From contig WOFQ01000004.1 in assembly GCA_012184525.1 (NCBI GenBank), positions 1-64,000 of the forward strand: DNA of 64,000 bases, written 5' to 3'. This document shows, one piece after another, positions 31,867 through 43,647 of this stretch. The notes under the pieces were generated by a model. The model had not been told where the DNA came from. It saw only the letters and a list, made by a program, of their open reading frames with translations, and did no database searches. The DNA is from Xenoacremonium recifei (Eukaryota; Ascomycota; Sordariomycetes; Hypocreales; Nectriaceae). The translations under genes and the position numbers were made by a program. Each line of letters begins with the position of its first letter. Position 1 is the stretch's first letter.

Positions 31867-33755
31867 ATGATGGAGGCTCGCTCGCTCAGCTCCCTCAATA
31901 CCTTGGCTTCGAACCCACCACAATATCCCATAAATCCCGCCGAGGAGAAGGCAGAGCCGCTTGTGCTCTACATCTCTCGCGTTCCTGGAACTCGAGGTAG
32001 GCCTCTTACAATATTGACCCTGTTCATGACGGAGACCTGACTGTTCCAGATGTCATTCTTTCGCCGTTCAAGCCACAGGACAAGAATGTTACCGGGGAAG
32101 ATGTTGCCAGCTCCCTCTACTATGTCCATCTCGAGATTGGACATGCAGACCTGTCTGGCCCAGCCCCGATTCAAGACGATGGCTTCCGATCTTCCAGCGA
32201 CGAGAGCCCAACATCAAGATCGATTCCCCGAAAACCATTGCCAGCTTCGGCGCGCCCGATGACACCAGAGGCAACTCCGAACCGAGACCGCCTCGCAGTG
32301 CCTATGAACGAACCTTCGAGACCCCGTGGCCTCTCTCTCAACGACGCATACGATACCCCTCGCTCGAAAGTACAATGGTCTCGCGAAGACTCTGGTCTTG
32401 CGTTGAACGACATCAGCCCTGAACCCAAGTCGAGACCGATACCGGATCTCCGTCCGCCACTTCCACGACGGCCACTCGGCCCTCGACCGATGTCGAGCCC
32501 GGGAGTCGCAAACCAACCGGCGCCTCCGCCTCCGGCAGGGTTTGACAAAGCTCTACCTCCCCTGCCACTCCAGGCCGGCGGCAGCCAAGGTGCGATGCCT
32601 CCTCCACCGCTTCACATCGACAGCAGTCAAGGCATTGTTTCACCTGAACCATTGAGACCCGTCCGCAGAGATCGCCCGACGAGCCGATCGCCGTCTCCCA
32701 GAAAATTCAGCGATCCGACCAACTCAACGCCCTTCACACTTACACTGATCCGAAGGGACCCTAGCACAGGGAATCAATGGAACGTGGGGAGGATCTCGTC
32801 TTACCAAATGGAAACCAGCCGGCCGGACCCCGATGTCACGGTGGGGTTCCCTCCCGTGGTGTCGGCTGCTCCACCCCCGGCCGCATCGGCGCAACCTCCG
32901 ATCAATCTCCAAATTGAGACTCTTGGCTACGCCAAGTTCCGTCACATGCCCGCCAAGAGGAGCCTCGATGCGGGTGCAACTCCTAAAGATGTCAAGAATG
33001 CCATGGCAAATATGTCCATGAGAGACAACGGCCCGGTGAGGAACGATGGAGTAACATTCTCTCGACAAGTCGTCATGGCTTACTCCAAAAGCTGGACGTC
33101 AAATCTCAAAGATAAGTGGCATCAACTTGAGCAGAGTCGGCAAGGCCACGGACGTGGTCAAGCCCGGAATTCGAGCATTGGCTCTGTCGAATCTGTCGGT
33201 TCCACGGGATCCAACGAGGACGCACCTGAGTTGGTGACCCGTCCAGGCCCGGGCTTGAAACCTCGAGGCTACATCTTTTCTAGCCCATGGGATGGCCGGT
33301 GCGAGTTCCGGACAGGCAATGGTGGACGCAGCGTCAGGTGTTATCACACCTTGCATGACGAAACCTCGTCTTTCAACCCGCTGGTGTCGGGACCCGGTTC
33401 GTCGCATACAACGCAGGGAGGAGGCGCAATGCACGTGAGCGAACTTCGCTTCAATCTTCCGAATACTGAGATCTTCAAAACGCCCGAGGGACGACGGGAG
33501 GCAAAGGCTCAGCTTCAGGGACACTTTAACAAATTCTTCAAGGGCGACAGGCCCGGATATGAGAGTGACGACGATGATGGCATTATTTCACCATTTGACA
33601 TGAATCTGGGAAGAGAAAAAGCGGGCGGCGGCAACCGCGGCAAAAGGGCAAAATTGGGAAAGCTCATAATCTATAATGACGGACTGAAGATGCTGGATCT
33701 AGTCGTCGCTGCAAATATTGGCGTTTGGTGGGGAGCATGGGAGAAGAGCTTCTAG
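31867..33755 (+). CDS. Conserved-looking hypothetical protein, 611 aa, Pro-rich middle
   Basis: Two exons: 31867-31996 and 32050-33755; the short intron has a GTAGGC donor and CTGAC branch and keeps phase. The N-terminus (EPLVLYISRVPGTRDVILSP then SSLYYVHLEIG) looks folded. A long disordered Pro/Ser/Arg-rich segment follows (about 60-160). The second half alternates strand-like patches (FTLTLIRRDP, TLGYAKFRHMP, HVSELRFNLP) with linkers. It ends with a hydrophobic, possibly conserved tail (LKMLDLVVAANIGVWWGAWE). I do not recognise the family. It has no signal peptide; the tail could be membrane-associated. An adjacent ATG at 31870 is an alternative start. Confidence 0.75.
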
Positions 33756-34202
33756 GGGAGGCGACCCATATCGGAGTTTGTCCATCATTCACATGTACAT
33801 AGAATTGCAAATACCCGCAAGGATGTGAGATGAAGTTATGAATTGAAGATGACATGAACATTACATACAACTTAGCTACGTCTTGCACTCGGAAATGTCA
33901 TGAAGCGCTCGACCAATGAGAAGCTCGCGAGTCATGGCGATCGACGCTGTCATTGGGTCTTGACGCAATGCTAACGTTCCGGCTATTCGCCCGCCACGTG
34001 ACTTGTCACGCGGCAGCTGACCACCAATCACCGGCCGAGCAATGTAATCCCGCTGAGCAACTTTCCAGGGCCAGCAGCCGAGCACCGTCCAACTACCAGA
34101 TCACGACTCGCCTCAACCTCCCGCCCTCCCGCCAGTCCTCCAATCCGCCCAATTGGCCTCCCGCCGACGGACCTCGCCCCTCCACGCAGTCTCTCCCCCG
34201 CA
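33756..34202. other. Intergenic, 0.45 kb
   Basis: 3' end of the preceding gene and promoter/leader of the complex I subunit gene; no other gene seen. Confidence 0.5.
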
Positions 34203-35195
34203 ATGGCGCCGGCACTGCAGGCCACGACGACAGCGACGGCGATGCTCGCGCGCCGCAGCCAGCTTCCCCGGGCCACGGCTCAGATGGTGATGATGCTTCA
34301 GAGTCAACAACAGCGAGGCTACGCGACGCCCAAGGGCCCGCCGCCTGTCAACTTCCGTACCAGCCAGCGAGTCGAGTGGGTGTGGGACAAGGACAGCACG
34401 CTGGACCGGATGGGCAAGTTTTTCCTCATGTCGGAGATGGCGAGGGGAATGTATATCCTGCTGGAGCAGTTTTTCCGACCACCGTATGTGCCGCGGCGAT
34501 GCAATTGGGGAGAAGGAGATGGATGCTGACGGTTGTGATAGATACACGATTTTCTACCCCTTCGAGAAGGTACGCGAGATTCGAGTTCGAGGATAGAACA
34601 TCCGAACCGAGTGCTAACAAATCACCGCCAGGGCCCCATCTCACCCCGGTTCCGAGGCGAGCACGCCCTGCGACGATACCCCTCTGGCGAAGAGCGATGC
34701 ATTGCCTGCAAGCTTTGCGAAGCCGTACGTCTCGCTGACGATTTTATATACTGTCAATTGCTCACCGCGAGTTAGATTTGCCCCGCCCAAGCTATCACCA
34801 TTGAAGCCGAGGAGCGAGCCGATGGCTCCCGCCGAACTACCCGCTACGATATCGACATGACCAAGTGCATCTACTGCGGTTTCTGCCAGGAATCCTGCCC
34901 CGTGGATGCCATTGTTGAGAGTCCCAATGCTGAGTATGCGACTGAGACGAGAGAGGAGCTGTTGTACAACAAGGGTGAGTTCTATTCTCCTTGACCACCA
35001 AGAGCTTGAGGGAGGTCTTTCGTAATCTGTTACGCGGCCGACCGATGCTTTGGACTTTGACATCAATCCTTGTAAAGGGTTTGCTCGCCTCTGGTCATTC
35101 GGCTAACACGTCTCTCAGAGAAACTTCTCTCCAACGGTGACAAGTGGGAGCCCGAGCTCGCGGCCGTCATCCGAGCCGACTCGCCGTACAGGTAA
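34203..35195 (+). CDS. NADH:ubiquinone oxidoreductase (complex I) TYKY / NDUFS8 subunit
   Basis: Five exons: 34203-34483, 34542-34569, 34632-34724, 34776-34974, 35119-35195 (225 aa), all in phase. The N-terminus is a Ser/Ala/Arg-rich mitochondrial presequence ending near QRGYATPKG. The segment FFLMSEMARGMYILLEQFFR is the conserved arm that contacts the membrane domain. Two 4Fe-4S clusters are complete: CIACKLCEAICP (C126, C129, C132, C136) and CIYCGFCQESCP (C165, C168, C171, C175). These correspond to clusters N6a/N6b, which pass electrons toward quinone. The protein ends ADSPYR as in the family. The second exon is only 28 bp. Confidence 0.96.
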
Positions 35196-35813
35196 ATCCT
35201 CAACAGACTACAAAAGCGAATCTCCCGCACCGACGACGACGATGCCGCATTATACAACATCATCTTTGCTTTGTGTGTTTCAGTAGGACTTTTTGGGAAA
35301 GACGGGATGGGCAGCAGCATTGTTATTATCGCGTCGAGTGTGGAGCGGCGGCATCAACACCCAGAGGAGAAAGGCAGCAGTGGCGGCGAAACAGAAGAGA
35401 AGGCTGTGGAAAGTGTATATAATCTAGAGCTCAGAGGAAAATGTCCCTGTTCTGTGTCCCACCCCCAGGATCCCACCAGCGTTCGGTTGCCTGCCATCAG
35501 GCGTCTGGCCCAAAGACTGCGGCCCATGAGCTGAGCCGCCTAAGTCGTGTTACAGCAAATCAATCACCCGACCCAATCCGCTCAGCCTCACTTCAAGGCG
35601 AAGCGCCTGGAAAACGTTTGAGCAATAAAACCTGGAAATGTCACCCGTCTCGGCTGCCGAGCACGATAAAGCGCTGGTTGACTTGTCATACACCCACCAA
35701 CTTCTTCATCCAGCATCGCTCACTGCAGATACACTATTGATCAAGACCCTGATGGTGTTCCAGTTTGAGGACTTCTCCGGATTTTCCTTCTTCGTCGACT
35801 GTCGCCCAACACC
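35196..35813. other. Intergenic, 0.6 kb
   Basis: 3' region of the complex I gene and promoter of the HET gene. Only short ORFs without coding character. Confidence 0.5.
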
Positions 35814-37922
35814 ATGGCATTACTCTCAGCCAAAATGAATCTACCTCCGGATTTCCCACCCGTTCATTCATGCCAACACTGCGAGAAGTTTGTTCTAGAC
35901 GCAATCACAAAAGCCGCGTCTGTAGAAATAGAGATAAAAGGTAGATGGTCATCCTTTGACCCGGAGCTGACGGTCGGAAAGCTCCTGGAACTGAGGCAGC
36001 ATGGTTGCCCGCTTGGCATCAACACTTCGCCTGAGCTGGAAAAGTACGAAACGAGCTTACCAGTCTTATATTCGATTGATACCCGCGAGTGCGTTATGTT
36101 TGGAATCCCCAAGGTCCGCCCTGAATTCTTGAATGATAAGGTCAGGGTTGGATTTGAGTACAAACCCGAAATAGACGACTATTGGATATATACTGCACTC
36201 ACAACCGAAGGTACGGATGATTTGATTATCGATTCAAAGTTGACGCTAATCAGCCTAGGCAATGCTGCTTCTGAAATCGTTCTTCGTCGTCCAATGAATA
36301 CCAAACCTAGTTCACATGCTTCGTTCGAGTTGGCAAGAGGTTGGTTTCAGGCCTGCCTGCATACGCACGAAGGGTGTCCAAAGCCGAAACTCAAGTTCAT
36401 GCCCAGAAGGGTCATCAGCGTAAGCCACGGACAGTCCGGGCTCAAATTGCGTCTGCTTGAGACGGAAGGGCTTATTGATCTATATTGTGCTTTGAGCTAT
36501 TGCTGGGGCGGCGATCAAAAGGTCAAGACTACGAGGGACACTATTGATCAGTTCAAAGCCGAGATCCCTTTCAACGATCTTCCTCCCACAATCCGGGATG
36601 CCGTTATTACAACACATAATATGGGTTTGCGCTACGTATTTATCGACTCATTCTGCATCATTCAAGATGATGAAGAAGATAAGCAAGCTCAAATAGCGCA
36701 GATGCCTGAGATATTTAGTGAGGCAGTCCTCACTATATTTGCTTCTCGCGCCAGAGACACAAACATTGGCTTCCTACACGAACGAAAATATCCATCTGAT
36801 CTATTCTCAGAATCCAGATTGGGAAATGGGGATCTTCTGAAGATGGCGATCAGGTGTGATAACGGCAAGCTTGGATTGATAATTCTTATGCCAATGAATG
36901 CTACAAAACAGAACCCAGGATATCTGATATCTCGAGCATGGGCACTACAGGAACAGCTTCTAGCTCGCCGTACTCTTGAGTACGGTGTTGATCAGACTTT
37001 TTGGAACTGCTGGTCTTTGAAAATGGAGCTTGTTGATGGCTGGCTGGTATACCCGGGCGCATCGTTTTGCAGTTCGCAGCAAATTCGTGAACTTCTATTT
37101 CGTCCATCCCTGAGCCTAGCAAAGAAGTCCGGGGGCCGGAGTATGCGAGAACTAGCTCTGCTCGATTGGCATCGGCTCGTTTCGCAATACGCAAGAAGAA
37201 ACCTCAGTTTTTCCAGTGATAAGCTCCCAGCAATAAGCGCCATTGCTGAACGCGTGGGCGCTGTTTTGGAAGACGAATATGTGGCCGGAATGTGGAAATC
37301 ACAGCTCCTGTCTAGCCTCCTCTGGTTCATTGTTGGGCCAAGATCCTCTCGGCCAGAGGAATTCAGAGCCCCTTCGTGGTCATGGGCTGCTGTCGAGGGG
37401 TTTACGGACATTTTTAATTACAAAAAAGAATCCGGCAGTTTGGAGCTGCTCGGATGTCATACGGAACTGTCATCACCAGTCGCTCCATATGGTGCGGTGA
37501 AAAGTGGCAGGCTGATTTTGAGAGGAAGATTGCGGCAAGTTGTCCTCCCGGCGTTTCCCACAATGGTCAAGAAGTACCTTGCAGGCTGGATTCGCATCGT
37601 TGAACCTGACCGGAGCCTTGGGACCACAATTTGGGTGGGCTTTGACGCTTTGGAGCAAGAATTCACTAGCAGAACTACGAAGACCATGGAAATAACCATG
37701 CTGCCAGTGTTCCGTCATGATTCACTAGAATGCCGAGGACTTCTGTTAAGAAAGGTTGGGCATCTGAAGTTTTCCAGACTGGGCGTCTTTGGGGTGCCGT
37801 ATGGCTATCAAGAGTATCCAGATAGATGGTCAGACAGAACTGATGGGATACGGGAGGTATTATACGAGGAATGGCTGCAGGGGTTCAGCCAGTGTGCTCT
37901 AACCACCATAACACTTGTGTAG
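35814..37922 (+). CDS. HET-domain protein (heterokaryon incompatibility type)
   Basis: Single exon, 702 aa. The HET core lies at about 222-325. It opens with YCALSYCWGG, continues with LPPTIRDAV and the RYVFIDSFCIIQDD block, and ends near MPEIFSEAVLTIFASRARD. The downstream ISRAWALQEQLLARR (about 370) and APSWSWAAVEG (about 520) are the usual C-terminal landmarks of HET-6/TOL-like proteins. An N-terminal CQHCEKFVLD motif resembles the small Cys pair often seen before HET domains. HET proteins trigger cell death on non-self fusion; most paralogues have no known allele specificity, so the role is inferred. The sequence around it is AT-richer than the housekeeping neighbours, as is common for this expanded family. 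Confidence 0.92.
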   Translation: MALLSAKMNLPPDFPPVHSCQHCEKFVLDAITKAASVEIEIKGRWSSFDPELTVGKLLELRQHGCPLGINTSPELEKYETSLPVLYSIDTRECVMFGIPKVRPEFLNDKVRVGFEYKPEIDDYWIYTALTTEGTDDLIIDSKLTLISLGNAASEIVLRRPMNTKPSSHASFELARGWFQACLHTHEGCPKPKLKFMPRRVISVSHGQSGLKLRLLETEGLIDLYCALSYCWGGDQKVKTTRDTIDQFKAEIPFNDLPPTIRDAVITTHNMGLRYVFIDSFCIIQDDEEDKQAQIAQMPEIFSEAVLTIFASRARDTNIGFLHERKYPSDLFSESRLGNGDLLKMAIRCDNGKLGLIILMPMNATKQNPGYLISRAWALQEQLLARRTLEYGVDQTFWNCWSLKMELVDGWLVYPGASFCSSQQIRELLFRPSLSLAKKSGGRSMRELALLDWHRLVSQYARRNLSFSSDKLPAISAIAERVGAVLEDEYVAGMWKSQLLSSLLWFIVGPRSSRPEEFRAPSWSWAAVEGFTDIFNYKKESGSLELLGCHTELSSPVAPYGAVKSGRLILRGRLRQVVLPAFPTMVKKYLAGWIRIVEPDRSLGTTIWVGFDALEQEFTSRTTKTMEITMLPVFRHDSLECRGLLLRKVGHLKFSRLGVFGVPYGYQEYPDRWSDRTDGIREVLYEEWLQGFSQCALTTITLV

Positions 37923-38046
37923 GAAACTCCTGAGCAATATGACCAACTTCTTCTTATTTACGGACTATAATACAGACAGAGGCAAGGAAGCCACCATCAT
38001 AGCTCGTCCACCACTCTTCAAATACCAACTTTCGCAACCCCTATTC

Positions 38047-39423
38047 TTAACAAGCCCAAGTCACCGGCTCTCCCGCTCTGGCCGCGTCCAACGCAAACTC
38101 CATCAACCCAACCGATACCTCACGCATCCAGTCGTGATACTGATCAGGGTTGGGATAGAATGGGCAAGAAGCCACAGCGTCGCTCGAATATCCAAATTCG
38201 ACCGTCACGCCCAACGTCTTGGCATAGCCGCAGTGGCGGCCATAGTAACGCGAGCGTGCATAGTCGACACTGATGCCCGATGTTGCATACAAGTCGACGG
38301 TCTCAATGAATCGCCAGGGGACATGGCCCTCTGCCGTCTCATTCTTGACATCGAGCATCGCGTAGACCATGTGCTTAGCCAGGTCACGTTCAGCAGCGAA
38401 GTCGTTGCCGTCCTCGTACTCACGATACCTACTGTAAGGCGGGTCGACACCGATATAGCCGCGCTTACCATCATACAACGGGTTGGTGAAGTTAACCGTT
38501 TTATTGTGACCCTGCGGATTGTCATCACCCCAACCGAACAAGACGTCACCACCAAAGGAGTGCAGGTCCAGGAAACGGCCGATGAAGGGATTCTCGAGGA
38601 AAATCCAGGCAACGTTCTTGGTCTCGGGTTCAGAAAGGGCTGAAGCACCGTGGTAAACTTCGCTGGAACGCTGGTCGGACGCAATACTACCAATCAAACT
38701 GATATTCGGGTTGAAGTACTTGTGGTAGTCCCATAGGAAGTCGAAATTGCGGTTGAGATCGACGCCAATATCATCCTCGTCACTCGAGTTGTTTGGATTG
38801 CGATTCTTGCGCCAGCAGTCCGAGTGTGCCTGGTCGTGGGCCACACCGTCTGGATTGACCAGCGGCATGAAGATGATGCCGGGCGTGAGGGCGTTGAGGA
38901 TCTGGTCGTTGGTGTATGAGACGTTGCCGTAAGTCAGGCCAGTGCCATTCTCACGCGCGTGGAGAAGGTCAGCGATGAAGTAGAGAACATTATCAGGGCC
39001 GCCGCGCTCACGAGCGTGAATGCCAGCGGTGACGAAGGCGTGAGGCCGGATAGGATCATCGCCCTTGAGAGTGACGCCGTAGAGGTGGTTGCCATCATGC
39101 GTGGTGTAGGGCGCGGTGAAGAATTCGACATCGTCATAGGCCTTGGCCAGTGCCTGAAGGCCCGACTTGATCTCGTTGATGTTGAGAATGCTCTTCAGGT
39201 CGCGATCGTCAACGCCCAAGCCCTCAGGCACAACGTCGCCACCCTGGAAGCGGTCACCCTGGCCGACGGGCATGTCACCACGATTTTCGGTCCGGGTAGC
39301 CACGCGCTTGGGCATGAAACCATTTTGGCGATAGGCGGCCTCGGCCTTGAGCTCGTGAGGGAGGAGACATGCCGTCGCCGTGAGGGCGAGCGAGGCGACA
39401 GCGAAGACGGAGGGAAGCTTCAT
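38047..39423 (-). CDS. Secreted zinc metallocarboxypeptidase, M14 family
   Basis: Single exon, 458 aa from ATG 39423. The open frame continues upstream but starts only with TTG, and the TATA box (39501-39508) lies inside that extension, so MKLPSVFAVASLALTATA is the real start and signal peptide. Zinc ligands are visible as HARE (H136, E139) and DLHSFGG (H288). The substrate-binding DLNRNF (N224, R225) and the catalytic glutamate in TVEFGY (E409) are present. An N-terminal region of about 100 residues before the catalytic domain may be a shortened propeptide. It should remove C-terminal residues from extracellular peptides. It is convergent with the HET gene, 124 bp apart. Confidence 0.92.
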   Translation of the reverse strand: MKLPSVFAVASLALTATACLLPHELKAEAAYRQNGFMPKRVATRTENRGDMPVGQGDRFQGGDVVPEGLGVDDRDLKSILNINEIKSGLQALAKAYDDVEFFTAPYTTHDGNHLYGVTLKGDDPIRPHAFVTAGIHARERGGPDNVLYFIADLLHARENGTGLTYGNVSYTNDQILNALTPGIIFMPLVNPDGVAHDQAHSDCWRKNRNPNNSSDEDDIGVDLNRNFDFLWDYHKYFNPNISLIGSIASDQRSSEVYHGASALSEPETKNVAWIFLENPFIGRFLDLHSFGGDVLFGWGDDNPQGHNKTVNFTNPLYDGKRGYIGVDPPYSRYREYEDGNDFAAERDLAKHMVYAMLDVKNETAEGHVPWRFIETVDLYATSGISVDYARSRYYGRHCGYAKTLGVTVEFGYSSDAVASCPFYPNPDQYHDWMREVSVGLMEFALDAARAGEPVTWAC

Positions 39424-41347
39424 GATGCCGTCTCTCAGTGAAGGAAATTCTGGATTGATGATGTCGTAGCTATCCTGCTCAAAAACTTTCGGGTTGCCGA
39501 TATTTATAAGTGACAAGAAAGTAACATGGATTTTGCTGGTGTTTTGTGACAGAAGCGATTGGGCGCGGAGCTTTCAAGAATCCCTGGCAACGGGAACGAT
39601 GCAGTGAATCAGAAATGCAGGAGCGGTCCGTGTTATGCGCCGCTCCTTCCCCAGATGCATGCATGGAGCAAAATCGCCAAAATGACATCTGATTGCATTT
39701 GAATTCTCTGCATCTCGATTGGCGCAGAATAGCATCATAATACGAGGTCGCATGGCCATCACCATGGTTACAAATGAGGCCACCAACACTCAAACAGGAA
39801 CAAGGCACAAAGTCTGTCCTTGGAAGTCTGACTGCTCAGTGCGATAGAGTTGTTGTCGGTCGATTTTTTAATGCACACTTATATGGGCAATTATCATGGT
39901 TGCGTCACGGCCCTGCAGTGCATCTCGAGAGCTTCATTCGTGCTGCTGACGCTCACGTGTAGTACGTCGGTCAGAGCTGTCATGCTAAACCTCCTATTGG
40001 GGCCCTGGTTATTGACTTTTGCGACAATTGGGGCATCAACTGGCTAAACCCCCTTTTCTTGGCAAAGTTCATGCCCCTAGGTGAAGTCTAAGTGATCTCT
40101 TTGACAACTCCACAACTCTATAACCCAAGATACACCGGTTTCTCCTTGGCTATACACGCCACAAAGGATCCAGTCTCCAAAACTTGGTCGCCAAGCCAGT
40201 GCTGGTTGGAACGAAAACTGGGAAACCCTGTTCTGGGGGACTTTGCCCGTAAAGCTTTGAGGATCCTCTGCATTGTCATGCAACTGTCATGATGCCTTAG
40301 CAGGCTACGTCTTCTATTCTTAAAACATATTGAACAAGAACCGACAGGAACTCAGGGTAATAAAGTCCGGTATTGAATGATGTAATGAGACCTGGCGGGG
40401 AGGACCAGCAGAGTTTGTATATAATGGTCTAGATGGCTCGAATTTAGCTCTTTGTGAACACTTTTCACAGATTCAACAAGACATTTCTCATATCAATATT
40501 CACGGGAAACAAATGACATAATTCAGGTACACTTAATATTCCAAGTTGGTGAAGCCGAGCCCCCTGCCCCTGAGTCCGGAGCGTCTGGCAACCGCCAATA
40601 AGCGCCACAGCCGCCCCGCCACTCCACTGATATTTGGGGCAGAGAATTTTCCACCTTCACTTCTTTCAAACATTACCATCACGACCAGGATGGCCGAAGC
40701 AATCGTCGTCCTCAATGAGCAAGCGCTCACTGAGACAGGCTCCATGAATACGTAATCTGTATCAAATCTCAACAGTAGGTCATCTATTTTCTATGTCAGC
40801 AACCCCCGCAGCGTGATTCTTCCAGCCACTCCTCAACCTCGACGAGTCTTCACCCGAAGGTCTTCCCCGGACGACGCGTTTTGTGAAATCCGACGGAAGT
40901 AGGCTGGCGGGGTCGTTTCACCTTGCAGTGAATTTCTTCGGGAATGATCTAGAGGTGAGCGCTGCCAGAGTGAAAATGGGCCATCATAGTCCGCGTCTGT
41001 GGTGTCCTTCGGGACGGTTTTCACACAGGCGAGGCTCCAGGAGCACCGACATTTCATGCACATTGTATTTTTGTTCACATATTGAATAGAGGTATACGTC
41101 TTCGGGTGATAGAGGTGTATTGTTTTCCAAATGCGGGCGTTTTGGGCATCGTTGGACTGCAGTTTACACGGTTGGCGCAGCAGACGCAAGATAAACGATA
41201 GCTGCAGTAAAGAGTACGTCATAAGCACATGCGAGAAACAGGGTACAAATTCCATACCATTGTTCAGTCAGATCATGTAGCAAGCCCTCCCATCCAGACT
41301 CAGTTCAATACAGCCAAGACGTCTTTCTCCCGTTTACCCCAATTCAG
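39424..41347. other. Intergenic, 1.9 kb, no firm gene
   Basis: Promoter of the carboxypeptidase on the left and of malic enzyme on the right. A possible tiny gene near 40690 is described in findings. A TATATAAT element lies near 40418. The minus-strand ORF at 40833-41255 does not look like protein. Confidence 0.4.
39501..39508 (-). promoter_or_regulatory. TATA box of the carboxypeptidase gene
   Basis: Reads TATAAATA on the minus strand, about 78-85 bp upstream of ATG 39423. It excludes the longer in-frame extension as coding. Confidence 0.6.
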
Positions 41348-43439
41348 ATGAGCCGTCTCTCCAGTCGTATTGCCAAATCCGTAAGAACCCTGTCCAGCAT
41401 CGCCATGTCTCACCCAAAAGGCTCCCCCTCCTCCAAGTTCGGCCACCTCCCGCTCAGCACCAGCGGCCCGATCGATTGCGCCCTCACCGGCACGGAGCTT
41501 CTCAACACGCCGTACTTGAACAAAGGCTCGGCATTTCCGCCCGAGGAACGGCGTCAGTTTAACCTCACGGGATTACTGCCGCAGGGTGTGCAGACGCTGG
41601 AGCAGCAGGTCAAGCGGGCGTATCAGCAGTACTCGACGCGGGAGGATGACCTGGCTAAGAATACATTCCTTACATCGCTCAAGGACCAGAATGAAGTTCT
41701 TTACTACAGAGTGGGTGTTAAGCGTGTATAAGGGCGAGGAATCCTAGCTGACGAGAGGTGCAGCTCATCCAAGACCATCTCAAGGAGATGATGAGTGTCG
41801 TCTACACTCCAACTGAGGGCGACGCTATCCAGAACTACTCAAGACTATTCAGAAGACCAGAGGGATGTTACCTGAACATCCACGACCAAGATCGCGTCCA
41901 CCACGACCTTGCGCAATGGGGCAAACCAGAGGATATTGACTACATCGTCGTAACCGGTTTGTGCCCTCATCCACTCAACAACTCTCCCCACCACTTACAA
42001 AACCGCAGATGGCGAAGAGATCCTCGGCATTGGCGACCAAGGCGTGGGCGGCATCCTCATCTCCGTCGCCAAACTCGCCCTCACAACGCTCTGCGCAGGC
42101 CTGCATCCCAACCGCACGCTGCCCGTCGTGCTCGACTGCGGCACTGACAATGAGGAGCTCCTCAACGATGACCTGTACCTTGGCCTACGAGAGAAGCGTA
42201 CCCGCGGCGAGAAGTACGATTCCTTCGTGGAGTCCTTTGTGAAGGCTGCGCGGACGCTGTATCCCAAGGCGTATATTCACTTTGAGGACTTTGGACTTCC
42301 AAACGGTGCGTGAAGCTGGCTGCTGCTCGTGTATGCTTAACTGATCATGGTGTCATGTTAGCGAGACGTTTGCTGGACTTATATCGCCCCTCGTGTGCAT
42401 GCTTCAACGACGATGTGCAAGGCACAGGCTGCGTGACTCTCGCAGCCATCATGGCTGGACTTCACGTCAGTGGGCAGAAGCTCAGCGACTTGAAGATGGT
42501 TGTCTTTGGCGCAGGCAGTGCCGGTGTAGGCATCGCAGACCAGGTACGCGATGCCATTGCCACAGAAGGTAACATTAGCCACGAAGAAGCGGCCAAGCAG
42601 ATCTGGTATGTCCTCTTCTTCTCCTCTCCCAAGTAGAGCTCCCCGACTAAGCACCCTGCAGGCTCATCGACAAGCCTGGCCTGTTGACGACCTCAACACA
42701 AAACTCTCCCGCGCAGAGGCCCTTCGCCAAAGACGCCTCCTCCTGGAACGACCAAAAGACCGACCTCCTCTCCGTCATCAACAACGTCAAACCTAACGTA
42801 CTGATCGGCACATCCACCGTCCCCGGCGCCTTCACCCAGGACATCATACAAGCCATGGCGAAACACGTCGACCGCCCGCTCATCCTCCCGCTCTCCAACC
42901 CAACACGCCTCCACGAGGCCAAGCCCGCCGACATCCTGAAGTGGACAAACGGCAAGGCCCTCGTCGCAACCGGCTCGCCCTTCTCCCCCGTCCGCGGGCC
43001 CTGGGGCAAAGACAACCAAGAAATCACCATCGACATCGCCGAATGCAACAACAGCGTCGTCTTCCCCGGCATCGGCCTCGCCTGCGTGCTCTCCCGCGCC
43101 GCCCACCTCACCGACAAGATGCTCGTCGCGGCCGTATCGGCCGTCGCATCACTCAGCCCAGCACGCAAGGACCCGACCGCGCCCCTGCTGCCAGACGTGG
43201 AAAGCGTGCGCGAGGTGAGCGTGCGGATCGCGCGGGATGTTATTCGTGCGGCGGTCGAGGAGGGCGAGGCGCAGGAGGAGGATATCCCGGAGGGGGGGGC
43301 GTTGGAGGAGTGGGTGAGGGAGCAGATGTGGCAGCCTGAGTATAGGGGCTTGCGGTTCGTGGAGATGGAGGGGGCGTCGAGGGCGGCGAGGGGCGAGATG
43401 AAGAGGGCGGGGACGGTGCATCGGGTTGGACATACATAG
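41348..43439 (+). CDS. NAD-dependent malic enzyme, mitochondrial
   Basis: Five exons: 41348-41710, 41764-41956, 42009-42305, 42362-42605, 42662-43439 (624 aa), all in phase. The N-terminus is basic and Ser-rich (MSRLSSRIAKSVRTLSSIAM), as in mitochondrial presequences; a second ATG after it could give a cytosolic form. Family landmarks are VYTPTEGDAIQ (about 135), FEDFGLPNA, FNDDVQGTG (299-307), the dinucleotide motif VFGAGSAGVG (333-342), LIDKPGLL and PLSNPTRLHEA. It converts malate to pyruvate and CO2 with reduction of NAD(P). It is convergent with the Mtc1-like gene, 208 bp apart. Confidence 0.95.
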
Positions 43440-43647
43440 ATATATATGGCATGGGAGGAGACATGATTTGCTGTAAGGCTCTGATATATTCAACCGTAGA
43501 CATACTCGCACAAGAAACAGCCAGTCCCGAGTTCGTTGCCAGAAGGACAGGGGACGCGGTATTACACTGAGTTGACGGACCATACTCGCCAACTGAAAAA
43601 GAAAACGCCGACTACCGTTACCAGTCTCACGCAAAAGCTCACGCAAA

